Shown here: positions 8,207 through 16,620 of the stretch, piece by piece
Position numbering within the stretch: position 1 is the first letter of the stretch
Layout: every line of letters starts with the position of its first letter
Source: Bryobacteraceae bacterium
Lineage (GTDB): Bacteria; Acidobacteriota; Terriglobia; Bryobacterales; Bryobacteraceae
Assembly: GCA_026002875.1 (NCBI GenBank)
Contig: BPGE01000001.1
Location: 2,852,001-2,916,000 of the forward strand
Reading direction: 5' to 3'
Length of the DNA stretch: 64,000 nt
The notes under the pieces: model-generated
Database searches by the model: none
The model's input: the letters and a program-made list of their open reading frames with translations, nothing else
Told to the model about the DNA's origin: nothing
Program-made: the position numbers and the translations under genes

Positions 8207-9511
8207 CTCCGGAACAAGACACCTCGGAAATGTTTGATGCGTCTTTCCTAGTGTAGGGACGCCATGAGAGGAGAAGACCGTCAGCAGCAAGAGATGTTCC
8301 TGTACGCGAGCCTGGAGGATCTGGTGCCGGCCGATCACCCGCTGCGGCCGATCCGGGCGATGGTGGACGAGGCGCTGCAGAGGCTGGACGACACCTTCGA
8401 TGAGATTTACGGAGAAGTGGGGCGGCCGTCGATCGCGCCGGAGCGGCTGCTGCGGGCGCAGTTGCTGATGCTGCTGTACACAATCCGGAGCGAGAGGATG
8501 CTGGTCGAGCAGCTGCGCTACAACCTGCTGTTCCGGTGGTTCGTGGGTCTGGGGATGAGCGAGGAGGTCTGGCACGCGACGGTGTTCACGAAGAACCGGG
8601 ACCGGCTGCTGGAAGGGGACGTAGCGCGGCAGTTCTTTGGCGAGATCGTGCGGCAGGCGAAGCAGCAGGGGCTGATGTCGAGCGAGCATTTTTCGGTGGA
8701 CGGGACGATGGTGGAGGCGTGGGCGAGCCAGAAGAGCTTCCGGCCGAAACAGGAGAAGTCGGATGAGGACGAACCGAAACAGGGTGGGCGGAATCGGGAA
8801 GTGGACTTCCGGGGGCAGCAGCGGTCGAATGAGACGCACGAGTCGGTGACGGATCCGGAGGCGCGGCTGTGGCGGAAGAGTCAGACGGCGGAGGCGAAGC
8901 TGAGCTATCTGGGACACGTGCTGGGAGAGAACCGGCACGGGCTGATCGTGAACGTGCGGGTGACGAAAGCCTACGGGCGGGCGGAGCGGGAAGCGGCGGT
9001 GGAGATGGCGCGGGAGATTCCGGGAGGGACGAAGCGGGTGACGCTGGCCGGAGACAAGGGGTACGACACGCGGGAGTTTGTGGAGCAGATGAAGGATCTG
9101 AACGTGACGCCGCATGTGGCGCAGAACGTGAGCGGACGGCGCAGCGCGGTGGATGGGAGGACGACGCGGCATGAAGGCTACTGGATGAGCCAGAGGAGGC
9201 GGAAGCTGGTGGAGGAGTTCTTCGGATGGGCGAAGGTGGTGGCGGGGCTGAGGAAGGTGAAGCTGAGGGGGCGGGAGAAGGTGGGATGGCTGTTCACGCT
9301 GGCGGCAGCCGCATACAATCTGGTGAGGATGAGGAACCTGATGGCGGCGGCGACTGCCTGAGGAGCGCGGAAACAGCCTTCCGGCGGCCTTCCAATGGCC
9401 GCTGGAAGGCGAGTGGGCAGGGGGGCGATCCGTTCCCAGGGCTTCCTCTTGGGCGGAAATCGAAAAACAGAACAATTTTCGGCTCCGCGCGGGCGTTTTT
9501 TCAGCGACCTG
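8192..9511 (+). mobile_element. IS5-type insertion sequence, 1320 bp, complete
   Basis: Both ends carry the perfect 15-bp inverted repeat CAGGTCGCTGAAAAA (8192-8206 and complement at 9497-9511), and both are flanked by CTAG (8188-8191 and 9512-9515). A 4-bp YTAR target duplication is the hallmark of the IS5 group. One transposase gene fills the interior. The sharp ends and intact gene suggest a recent insertion. It separates usp from the pentapeptide gene and is oriented against them. Confidence 0.95.
8264..9361 (+). CDS. IS5-family transposase
   Basis: The product (365 aa) starts with the DUF772-type N-terminal helical domain (LEDLVPADHPLRPIRAMVD, GRPSIAPERLLRAQLLMLLY). It continues with the RNase H-like catalytic core: first Asp in EHFSVDGTMVEAWAS, second Asp in VTLAGDKGYDT, and Glu in RRKLVEEFFGWAK, near the IS5 YREK-like region. 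No frameshift or internal stop is seen, so it is likely functional. A Lys/Glu-rich linker (KQEKSDEDEPKQ) separates the first Asp from the rest of the core. The coding frame lies wholly inside the inverted repeats. Confidence 0.95.
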   Translation: MRGEDRQQQEMFLYASLEDLVPADHPLRPIRAMVDEALQRLDDTFDEIYGEVGRPSIAPERLLRAQLLMLLYTIRSERMLVEQLRYNLLFRWFVGLGMSEEVWHATVFTKNRDRLLEGDVARQFFGEIVRQAKQQGLMSSEHFSVDGTMVEAWASQKSFRPKQEKSDEDEPKQGGRNREVDFRGQQRSNETHESVTDPEARLWRKSQTAEAKLSYLGHVLGENRHGLIVNVRVTKAYGRAEREAAVEMAREIPGGTKRVTLAGDKGYDTREFVEQMKDLNVTPHVAQNVSGRRSAVDGRTTRHEGYWMSQRRRKLVEEFFGWAKVVAGLRKVKLRGREKVGWLFTLAAAAYNLVRMRNLMAAATA

Positions 9512-9515
9512 CTAG
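9497..9515. repeat. Right IS terminal inverted repeat with CTAG target copy
   Basis: TTTTTCAGCGACCTG at 9497-9511, then CTAG at 9512-9515. The CTAG supplies the TAG stop codon of the adjacent usp gene read on the minus strand. Confidence 0.95.
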
Positions 9516-10378
9516 ACGCTCACCACCGGACAGGCCGACTGGCGGATGATCGAATAGGCGTTCGCCCGCAGCCGCCCCAGAACCCCTGAAGCCGACCCGC
9601 GCCCGATCACCAGCAGATCCGCACCCCACTCCTTCGCCAGCCGGCACACCGTGTCGGGCACGTCTCCGCTGCCGATCCGCACCGGCGCCTCCCATCCGAG
9701 CCGCTTCATCAACCCGCTGATCTCTTCCAGAGCCGAGGCTTCCATCCGGCGCTGCCACTCCGGGTCCGCCGGCTCGCCGCCCGGCCCCTCCAGGCACGGC
9801 ATCACATGGATCAGAGCCATCTCCGCGCCCACCTCCTGGGCGAACCGCCGCGCCCACATCAGCGTCCGCTCCGACTGCGACCGCAGGTCCAGCCCCACCG
9901 CCACTTTGCCCAGCCGCACGTCCTCCACCCGCGCCGCTTCCATGTGCACCCCTGTCCACACAGGGCAGTCGGCGTCATGCAGCACCTTCGCCGTCACTGA
10001 GCCCAGAATGAACCGCCGGAACGTCCCGTAGCCGTGCGTCGGCATCACGATCAGGCTCACGCCGAGGTCGTGCGCCGTCTTCACGATCTTCGCCGCCGGA
10101 TCGCCCTCCACGATCAGCCGCTCCGCGCTTCCCGGAGGCAGCTCTTCGGCCAGAAATTCGTCCAGGTCTTTTTTCGCCTGCTCGGCGCGGCTCCGGAACA
10201 GCTCTTCCAGCACGCTGCCCCCCACCTCCATGGCGCCGAACTCGTAGTGCGGCGGCGGCAGCACGTGCAGCAGCGTGATCCGGCTCCCGAAGCGCTTCTG
10301 CAGCGCCTCTGCATAGCGGGCCGCGCATTCGCTTTTCTCGGAGAAATCGACCGGCGCAAGGATGTGGCTGAGCGGCAT
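9512..10378 (-). CDS. Universal stress protein with two tandem Usp domains
   Basis: The product (288 aa) consists of two UspA folds. Domain 1 (about 1-145) starts SHILAPVDFSEKSECAARYA and ends with the nucleotide-binding pattern PTHGYGTFRRFILGSVT. Domain 2 (about 155-288) has VAVGLDLRSQSERTLMWA and VIGRGSASGVLGRLRANA. The first domain keeps the GxxG-x9-G(S/T) ATP-binding signature; the second is more divergent. A strong AAGGAGGGAGG ribosome site precedes the ATG. It follows the NapC-like cytochrome gene by about 60 bp, so it may be co-transcribed with the respiratory genes. The last three coding bases and the stop coincide with the IS target site without changing the protein. Confidence 0.9.
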   Translation of the reverse strand: MPLSHILAPVDFSEKSECAARYAEALQKRFGSRITLLHVLPPPHYEFGAMEVGGSVLEELFRSRAEQAKKDLDEFLAEELPPGSAERLIVEGDPAAKIVKTAHDLGVSLIVMPTHGYGTFRRFILGSVTAKVLHDADCPVWTGVHMEAARVEDVRLGKVAVGLDLRSQSERTLMWARRFAQEVGAEMALIHVMPCLEGPGGEPADPEWQRRMEASALEEISGLMKRLGWEAPVRIGSGDVPDTVCRLAKEWGADLLVIGRGSASGVLGRLRANAYSIIRQSACPVVSV

Positions 10379-10437
10379 GCGGCCTCCCTCCTTCTCTTCT
10401 TTCTCACCCGGAAGAGCGTGTCAAGCGCCGCTCGCGC

Positions 10438-11856
10438 TTACTGGGCGGCCAGCCCCAGATCGGACAGAACCTTCGGATTCGTCTCTTCCTGCGCCAGCGT
10501 CTTGTGGCACGTGTCGCAGTCCTGCGTGATCGAGCGGCCCGCCGGCTTCGACTCCCGCCAGTCGTGGCACCGGAAACAGCCGTCGAAATCCACATGCCCG
10601 ATGTTGTTCACGTAGGCGCCCCACTTCACCCGCATTTCGGGAAACACGTTGCGGCTGAAGATCGAAAGCGCCCCTTTTGCGCTGCGCTCGACGTCCTGCT
10701 TCCGGGACGCGAAAACGGCCGGGTAATTCTTCTCGTAAAAAGCGAGAAATCTCTTCGGAATTTCCCGCTCGCTTTCGGCCGTCGTGGCGTACTCCTGCTG
10801 CACCGCCTCGAGCGCCGCCTTCTTCGCGAACGGAAGCGTCCGGTCGATCAGCCCCTCGTCGAGGGCGCGGTCCACCGCCTTGCCCGGCGTCTCGAAGCTG
10901 TGCGAGGGCCGGTTGTGGCAGTCGATGCAGTCCATCACCCGCACCGGCAGCGCTCCGGGACCGTCCCCTTGATGGCCTTCGCTCGTATAGACGAAGCGCT
11001 TGCCGTCCTTCCCCGTGTACTCCACCCACGGGATCTTCTGCCTCTCCCGGTCGGCGTGCGCGTAGCGGATCACGACGCCCGGCCCCATGTGCGCCCCGTG
11101 AATCCCCTCGTAGCCGTTGCCGCCGCCGATATGCATCAGCAGCACGCTCTGCGTCCGCGTCACTTTCTCGTCTTCTCCGTAATGGTTGATCACCCGGATG
11201 CGGTCGCCGCCGTATTTCTGCGGCCAGTGGCAGACCTCGCACGTCTCCCGCGCCGGGCGCAGATTCTCAATCGGAGTCGGAATCGGCCGCGGGTACAGGT
11301 TGAACGTCACCGAAATCACCTGCCAGGAGCCCGAGATCTTGCTTTTCACAAACCAGTTGGCTCCGGGTCCGATATGGCACTCCACGCAGGCCACTCGCGC
11401 ATGCGGCGAATGCTGGTAGGCCGTGAACTCGGGCTTCATCACGGTATGGCACGCCTGCCCGCAGAAGCTCACCGTTTCCATGTAGCTCACCGCCCCGTAC
11501 AGCAGGCTGGTTCCAATGATCAGGTTCGCCACCGTCGCCGCTCCGACAAACGCGAGCAGGCGGCGGAACTGCGGATTGTCGAGCTTCAGCGGCGGGAACA
11601 CCTCGGGGAGCTTGCCTTTCTTCTTCACGCGCCAGATGCCCAGCGGGATCAGCCCGAGCCCGGCGAAGAAGACCGCCGGCAGCGCCATGAACTGCAGGAT
11701 CCCGGCATAGGGATCCTGGGAGTGCGTCCGGAACGTCGCCGGCAGCAGCGCCACCCACAGAATGCCTCCCGTCGTCACCAGAACCACGCCAAGCAGGCTG
11801 ATCCAGTTGTTCGACAGGTAGACGACCGGGCTCAGCCATTCGCGGATCTTCTGCAC
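10438..11856 (-). CDS. NapC/NirT-type membrane-anchored multihaem cytochrome c
   Basis: The product (472 aa with GTG start at 11856) has three hydrophobic segments near the N-terminus (ISLLGVVLVTTGGILWVALL; LPAVFFAGLGLIPLGIW; FVGAATVANLIIGTSLLYG). A haem-binding periplasmic part then contains CGQACH, CVECH, CEVCH, CIDCH, CFRCH and CDTCH. Five are standard CxxCH; the first is CxxxCH. NapC-like proteins oxidise membrane quinol and pass electrons to periplasmic partners. The start 28 codons... upstream frame at 11904 would overlap the preceding gene by 29 nt, whereas 11856 gives a 19-nt spacing and the N-terminus VQKIREWLSPVVYLSNNW usual for this family. It sits directly after the cytochrome c/b fusion, its likely partner. 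Confidence 0.85.
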   Translation of the reverse strand: MQKIREWLSPVVYLSNNWISLLGVVLVTTGGILWVALLPATFRTHSQDPYAGILQFMALPAVFFAGLGLIPLGIWRVKKKGKLPEVFPPLKLDNPQFRRLLAFVGAATVANLIIGTSLLYGAVSYMETVSFCGQACHTVMKPEFTAYQHSPHARVACVECHIGPGANWFVKSKISGSWQVISVTFNLYPRPIPTPIENLRPARETCEVCHWPQKYGGDRIRVINHYGEDEKVTRTQSVLLMHIGGGNGYEGIHGAHMGPGVVIRYAHADRERQKIPWVEYTGKDGKRFVYTSEGHQGDGPGALPVRVMDCIDCHNRPSHSFETPGKAVDRALDEGLIDRTLPFAKKAALEAVQQEYATTAESEREIPKRFLAFYEKNYPAVFASRKQDVERSAKGALSIFSRNVFPEMRVKWGAYVNNIGHVDFDGCFRCHDWRESKPAGRSITQDCDTCHKTLAQEETNPKVLSDLGLAAQ

Positions 11857-11875
11857 TGCTCTCAGACCGCCTTTC

Positions 11876-13549
11876 TCAGTCGCCCAGCGCCGCCTCTTCC
11901 GCATCGACGTATTCGGCGCGCGGACTGTAGCCTTTCAGAAACGCCGTGTCCAGCGGATAAACCGCGGGGTCGAAAATCACCATGTAGAAGTGCCACACCA
12001 GGATGGACAGCGTCGCTAGCACGGCTTCATAGAAGTGGATCACACGGCTCACGTCGAGCACAACCTTCGGCATGACGCTGAGGCTCCAGTTGTGGAACCA
12101 CAGCAGCAGACCGGTGAGAGCCATGATGGCCGTGCCCCACACGACCGCCCAGTATTCCATCTTCTCGATGTAGCTGTGCGGCGAGCGGTGCGGGCGCTCC
12201 CTGCGCAGCCCGAGCCGCCAGAGCGTCCCTTCGACGAGCTCCCGCACGTCGTTCCTGCGCGGCAGCATCTCCTTCCAGTGCTCCCGCAGCTTTCGGTTCA
12301 CCACCAGCGTGATCACGTGCAGGATGGACGTGCCGATCAGCACCACGCCCGCGATCCGGTGCACCGTGCCGCGCACCGGCAGGCGGTCCTCCCACCTGAG
12401 AAACCACGACGCCCACCACGTGTCGGGATAATGCAGCGCGAAGCCCGTGTACACCAGCACGATGAAGCTGACCGCCAGCAACCCGTGCTGGATGCGCTCC
12501 ATCCTGTACATGCGTTCGTGGTGCGGCTCGACGCGCCTGAGGAGCTGCATGGGGACGTGCCTGCCGCGGAACCGCATGCTCCACAGCTTGCGGATGAAAT
12601 CGCCGGCGTGATGCAGCAGCATGAAGCCGATCGTGCCGGGAATCAGCATCGCGTAAAACCATTCGGCCCACCGCACCGGCGCAGGCGCCTGCGCGCCTTC
12701 CACCTCGTGGACGGGTCCAAGCGCGAACCGGCTTCCTGCGCCGGGATGGCAAGCGCCGCACGTCGCCGCCAGGTTCTTCGGGTGCGTCCGCGAAGCCGGG
12801 TCGGTGGACGGCAGGATGTCATGGAATCCGTGGCACGACGCGCAATCGGCCACGCTCTGCCGTCCGGAGCGCAGGGCGAGCCCGTGGAAACTCTGCTGGA
12901 ACGTGCTCAGCCGGTCGGCGGGAAGGCCGAAGCGCCGCGCCAGCTGCAGATCGCCGTGACAGTGGCCGCACGTATCAGGCACGCTGCCGGGGAAAACGGT
13001 AGAGTTGGGATCCTTGGCCTTCAGCACGCGATGGCCGCCGTGGCAGTCCGAGCACACGGGCGCGTCCCGCACGCCGGCTGCGACAGCCTTGCCGTGGACG
13101 CTCTTCGCGAAATCCTCGGCCGCCTTGGCGTGGCACATCCCGCACGTGTCGGGCACGCTGCGGTGAAACTCGATCGTCAGCGCGCGCTTCGCTTCATGAA
13201 CATCGCCGTGGCAGGTGGAGCACTCCGGAGCGCTGCCGTTGCCCTGCCGCATCTGCGCCGCGTGCTCGCTCTCCTCGTATTCCTGCACGACGCGCTCATG
13301 ACAGGTGGCGCACTGCGGCTTGGGCGCGTTCTCCGGATGCGGATACTCCTCGTGCTTCAGGTGGCAGCTGGAGCAGGCCACCGAAGCATGCGCCGATTCC
13401 TTGAGCTTCGCCTCCTGCTCGTGGCAATCGGCGCACACGCTGTTGGGCGCGGTCGGCGGCCTCACCTGCCTGCGGGGCGCCTGGCCCGCGGCCGCCACGG
13501 AGATCAACAGCAGGGAAAGGCAGATGCCCAGTCTCGTCGGAGTGTTCAT
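11876..13549 (-). CDS. Nine-haem cytochrome c fused to a cytochrome b561-like membrane domain
   Basis: The ATG at 13549 follows GGGAG and starts a signal peptide (LGICLSLLLISVAAAGQA). The periplasmic half (about residues 35-290) has nine CxxCH motifs: CADCH, CSSCH, CATCH, CSTCH, CGMCH, CSDCH, CGHCH, CASCH, CGACH. The C-terminal half (about 310-530) has four or five membrane helices with histidines in or near them (MLLHHAGDF, RIQHGLLAVSF, GTVHRIAG, TSILHVITL, RVIHFYEAVLA), as in di-haem b561/formate-dehydrogenase gamma subunits. Total 557 aa. It probably exchanges electrons between quinones and periplasmic acceptors. The NapC-like gene follows after 19 bp. A longer upstream frame has no ribosome site and lacks sense before the signal peptide. 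Confidence 0.85.
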   Translation of the reverse strand: MNTPTRLGICLSLLLISVAAAGQAPRRQVRPPTAPNSVCADCHEQEAKLKESAHASVACSSCHLKHEEYPHPENAPKPQCATCHERVVQEYEESEHAAQMRQGNGSAPECSTCHGDVHEAKRALTIEFHRSVPDTCGMCHAKAAEDFAKSVHGKAVAAGVRDAPVCSDCHGGHRVLKAKDPNSTVFPGSVPDTCGHCHGDLQLARRFGLPADRLSTFQQSFHGLALRSGRQSVADCASCHGFHDILPSTDPASRTHPKNLAATCGACHPGAGSRFALGPVHEVEGAQAPAPVRWAEWFYAMLIPGTIGFMLLHHAGDFIRKLWSMRFRGRHVPMQLLRRVEPHHERMYRMERIQHGLLAVSFIVLVYTGFALHYPDTWWASWFLRWEDRLPVRGTVHRIAGVVLIGTSILHVITLVVNRKLREHWKEMLPRRNDVRELVEGTLWRLGLRRERPHRSPHSYIEKMEYWAVVWGTAIMALTGLLLWFHNWSLSVMPKVVLDVSRVIHFYEAVLATLSILVWHFYMVIFDPAVYPLDTAFLKGYSPRAEYVDAEEAALGD

Positions 13550-13665
13550 GATGCTCCCATGCCAGGCGCGCCCGCCCCTCAACAGGCGCGCACCGGCCAG
13601 TTTTTCCTCGAATCTGCGCGGATCGCGCCGCGCACCCGCCCTCCGCTGCGGACCAGGGCCGCGTC

Positions 13666-13950
13666 TCAGCCCAGGCCGGCCCGCGAAGAGGCTTCCCACA
13701 GATACATGCCGTACAACACCGCCAGAATCAGACCCGTGATCGCCAGCACCACCGTGAGGGACTTGCCCCACTTGTCGATCATCTCCAGCTTTTTCGCCAC
13801 CGTCATCTGCTGCGTGATGACCGTGTCCGGTCCGGTGACGTGAAGCGTGTCGTCTTCCTGCGACGCCACGTGCCGCCGCCAGAACGCAAGGAAGATCACG
13901 ATCAGGGCCAGCACGCCCCAGGCGATCGCAAACGGTGTCAGGTTCGCCAT
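13666..13950 (-). CDS. Small two-span membrane protein in the cytochrome operon
   Basis: This 94-aa protein has two hydrophobic helices (FAIAWGVLALIVIFLAFW near the start and LTVVLAITGLILAVLYGMYL near the end), separated by a charged loop of about 40 residues with TVAKKLEMIDKWGKS. I do not recognise the family. The ATG at 13950, with GGAGG nine bases upstream, is preferred to an upstream TTG. The position ahead of two multihaem cytochromes suggests an accessory or assembly subunit, which is inference only. Confidence 0.7.
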   Translation of the reverse strand: MANLTPFAIAWGVLALIVIFLAFWRRHVASQEDDTLHVTGPDTVITQQMTVAKKLEMIDKWGKSLTVVLAITGLILAVLYGMYLWEASSRAGLG

Positions 13951-13995
13951 GATTTCCAACCTCCAGTCATCTCGGCGCGGGAGCGGCTCGGCGAG

Positions 13996-14358
13996 TTACG
14001 GCTGGCCGGAACCGGCGACCGGCTTCGGCTTCCTTGTACCGGAGCGGAGACACGTTGCCAGCACTGCCAGGACCACCGTGTTCAGCGGATCCTGCTCCGT
14101 CAGAACCGAGTGGACGCCAGCCTCCCAGGCTTCTTTCAGGTGCACGGCGTCGTTTCTCGTGATCAGCACGATCCGGTCGGCGTTTTCAATTGGCCGCGGC
14201 AGCCGCCGGAACGTCTCCTCGTCCAGCACTACCACGCACGCCGATTCCAGATCCGGCTTCTCCGGACGCAACACAGGGGTCTGTGTGCTCCTCTCCAGCA
14301 GCGAACACAGCGCCTCGGCCCTCGCCGCGTCGCTGAGGCTGACCTGGATCGATCCCAT
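13996..14358 (-). CDS. Receiver-like small protein, first gene of the cytochrome operon
   Basis: A 120-aa protein with alternating beta/alpha pattern: IQVSLSDAARAEALCSLLE, ACVVVLDEETFRRLP, ADRIVLITRNDAVHLKEAWEAGVHSVLTEQDPLNTVVLAVLATCL. The layout, with a VITR strand and a late AGVHSVL, recalls response-regulator receivers. There is no clear acidic pair near the start, so phosphorylation may be lost (pseudo-receiver). The GGAG upstream supports the ATG at 14358. It opens the leftward set and is transcribed away from the sigma-54 activator. Confidence 0.6.
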   Translation of the reverse strand: MGSIQVSLSDAARAEALCSLLERSTQTPVLRPEKPDLESACVVVLDEETFRRLPRPIENADRIVLITRNDAVHLKEAWEAGVHSVLTEQDPLNTVVLAVLATCLRSGTRKPKPVAGSGQP

Positions 14359-14506
14359 TGCCGTGCTCCGTGGGGGCGCCCGATCCGGCTGAACCGCGCC
14401 GGTTCAGCCCGGCCTCGTCACTGGCGCTTCCCGCGCATCTCTATTCCTTCTGGTCTCGCAGCGTCGGCTCGACTTCTCCATGCGCCGCGCTTCCGCCTCC
14501 TCTCCT

Positions 14507-14523
14507 TGCAATCGAGTATCCAA
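14507..14523 (-). promoter_or_regulatory. Candidate sigma-54 (-24/-12) promoter for the cytochrome operon
   Basis: On the minus strand the string TTGGATACTCGATTGCA has GG and GC separated by exactly 10 nt and matches the TTGG and TTGCA ends of the sigma-54 consensus. The CAC after GG is not conserved. The start point would lie near 14496, about 140 nt before the 14358 gene. The neighbouring divergent gene encodes a sigma-54 activator. Confidence 0.4.
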
Positions 14524-14696
14524 CCGCCGCCGGCGCCGTTCCCTGCAAGAAATCCTTGTATTTCCAGCACATCGACCCGGCCTTCCCGGCGCAAGGGCGC
14601 TTTTTTCTTCCGCTCTGTTTCCCGCTCGTGGGGCAATTAACCCAGTCTGCCCCCGAAACTCTCCCCGAAGGTCTACAATAGGGAGCGAAGGGCGAC

Positions 14697-16043
14697 ATGG
14701 CCAAGCTGAACGCCGCGTGGCAGACTCCGGACCTCCTCGCGCAGGTCTTTGACTCCGTCTCCGACGCCCTCGTCCTCTACGACCGCGATCACGTCATCCG
14801 CGGCGTCAACGCCGCCGCCGAACAGCTGCTCGGCATGACCGCCGACGACCTGATCGGCCGCGATTGCCGCCAGATGTTCCATTGCCAGGAATGCGAACCC
14901 GGCTGCGGCCTCCACGCCGGCCTCGTCCAGCTCAACGGCAGCAACGGCGCCGTGCGGCTTCACACCGCCAACGGCTTCGAGCGCCTGGTCGTTCTCAAGA
15001 CCACTCCCTTCCGCTCCGCCGACGGCTCGCTGGAAGGCTTCCTCGCCACCATCAAGGACGTCGGCGCGGAGGTCGAATCCCAGAAGCGCGAGATCATCGC
15101 CGAGAGCCCCGCCATGCGCGAGGTTCTGAACTTCGTCCGCCGCGTCGCCATCAGCGAAGCCTCCACCATCCTGCTGGAAGGCGAAAACGGCGTCGGCAAG
15201 GACCTCATCGCGAAAACGCTTCACTACCAGAGCCTCCGCGCTTCCGAGCCCTTCATCGCCATCAACTGCGCGGCGATCCCCGAAACGCTGCTCGAAAGCG
15301 AGCTGTTCGGCTACGAAAAAGGCGCCTTCACCGACGCCCGCGCCCAGAAGCGCGGCATCTTCGAGCTCGCCGACAAAGGCACCCTGTTCCTCGACGAAAT
15401 CGGCGAAATTCCGCTCATGCTCCAGGCCAAGCTTCTCCGCGTCCTCGAGGAGCAGAGCTTCCGCCGCCTCGGCGGCCTCCGCGACATCAATCTCGACCTG
15501 CGCGTCGTCGCCGCCACCAACAAGAACCTCCGCGAGGCCGTCAAAGAAGGCGCCTTCCGCCAGGATCTGTATTTCCGCCTCAACGTCATCCACATCACGA
15601 TCCCGCCCCTGCGCGAGCGGCCCGAGGACATCGCCGCCCTGGCCAACTTCTTCGTGCAGCACTACAACAAGAAATTCAAGCGCCAGATGGAAGGCATCTC
15701 GCCGGAAGCCATGCGCCTCCTGCTCGCCCACGACTGGCCCGGCAACGTCCGCGAGCTCCGCAACGCCATCGAGCGGGCGATGATCCTCGAAGACTCCAGC
15801 TTCATCACGCCCCAGAGCCTGCCCCGCTCCATCAGCCGCCTGGATGCCAGCGCCCCGCCGCAGCCCTCGGCCGCGCCTCTTCCCGTCCTGCCCGACTCGG
15901 GGCTCGGCCTCGAGGAGAACGAGCGCCGGCTCATCATCGCCGCCCTCGAGAAGACCGGCGGCAATCAGACCCAAGCCGCCAAACTCCTGCAGATCACCCG
16001 CGACACGCTGCGCTACAAGATGAAAAAGTTCCGGCTCCGCTAA
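14697..16043 (+). CDS. Sigma-54-dependent activator with Cys-rich PAS sensor
   Basis: The product (448 aa) has an N-terminal PAS domain (about 10-120, LVLYDRDHVIRGVNAAAEQLLG) that carries a Cys cluster CRQMFHCQECEPGCG. Next is an AAA+ domain (about 137-370) with Walker A GENGVGKD, the sigma-54 contact loop GAFTDA in place of the usual GAFTGA, Walker B TLFLDEIGEI and the WPGNVREL segment. A Fis-type helix-turn-helix (TQAAKLLQITRDTLRYK) ends the protein. It activates sigma-54 RNA polymerase at enhancer sites. The Cys-rich PAS hints at redox or metal sensing, and the divergent multihaem cytochromes are the obvious candidate targets. GAAGGG precedes the ATG. Confidence 0.9.
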   Translation: MAKLNAAWQTPDLLAQVFDSVSDALVLYDRDHVIRGVNAAAEQLLGMTADDLIGRDCRQMFHCQECEPGCGLHAGLVQLNGSNGAVRLHTANGFERLVVLKTTPFRSADGSLEGFLATIKDVGAEVESQKREIIAESPAMREVLNFVRRVAISEASTILLEGENGVGKDLIAKTLHYQSLRASEPFIAINCAAIPETLLESELFGYEKGAFTDARAQKRGIFELADKGTLFLDEIGEIPLMLQAKLLRVLEEQSFRRLGGLRDINLDLRVVAATNKNLREAVKEGAFRQDLYFRLNVIHITIPPLRERPEDIAALANFFVQHYNKKFKRQMEGISPEAMRLLLAHDWPGNVRELRNAIERAMILEDSSFITPQSLPRSISRLDASAPPQPSAAPLPVLPDSGLGLEENERRLIIAALEKTGGNQTQAAKLLQITRDTLRYKMKKFRLR

Positions 16044-16178
16044 TCAGAGGACAGGAACGCAATTCCCCTTTTTCTCCCGCCCGCCTGGGTTCAGTTTCCT
16101 TCAACGAAACCCGCCGGCCCCGCGCCGTGAACATCCCCGCCCTCGGCCATGAGGCGCCCAGGCTGACCACCCGCCTCC

Positions 16179-16194
16179 GGCGGCTGACGCCGCC
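16179..16194. repeat. Hairpin GGCGGC-TGAC-GCCGCC, copy 1
   Basis: A perfect 6-bp stem with TGAC loop. The same 16 bases recur at 16401-16416 with similar downstream flanks (CTCG or TTCG, then CGCGG), so it is a direct repeat of a palindromic unit. Confidence 0.7.
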
Positions 16195-16400
16195 CTCGTC
16201 CGCGGTGATGAGAAGCGCCCCGTGCTGCATGGAGAGCCGCGAGCAGAGCGGCCGCAGGCTGCGGGAACGGGCGATCCCATTCAGACCGCTTCGTCGTTGA
16301 CGGCTCCCTTGCAAGCGGTCCTTCAGGCTCGGGCACCGCCCGGGAACCGCTCCCTCGACAATCGCCCGCTGAGAGGAAGTGCGGGTAACTGCTCGTTTTC

Positions 16401-16416
16401 GGCGGCTGACGCCGCC
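16401..16416. repeat. Hairpin GGCGGC-TGAC-GCCGCC, copy 2
   Basis: Identical to the 16179-16194 hairpin, about 220 bp downstream within the same element. Confidence 0.7.
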
Positions 16417-16439
16417 TTCGCTCGCGGCTCTGAGGGCAC

Positions 16440-16620
16440 GGCCGTATTCATCCATGCTGATGGCCCCCAGGGGCATGGGGGTCTCCCTCTCGGGCGCTTC
16501 GCGCCTTTCGTTCACGGCGCAGCACCCGCCGCAAGATGCCGTGATTTTCTGCATGCTGATGTCGTGAAGGATCATGGGGGCTCGCTCCCGGTGGCTGGCA
16601 ACTCCTCGTTTGGCAGCACG
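16440..16620 (-). repeat. Two units of the dispersed repeat (minus-strand sense)
   Basis: Two cores lie 99 bp apart. On the minus strand they read ATG at 16575 (peptide start MILHDISMQK) and ATG at 16476 (MPLGAISMDE), each preceded by GGGAG-like bases and followed by variable sequence. The inter-core stretch with GGGCGCTTC, TTCGTTCACGGC and ACCCGCCGC matches the 25.94-26.05 kb unit closely. Confidence 0.65.
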
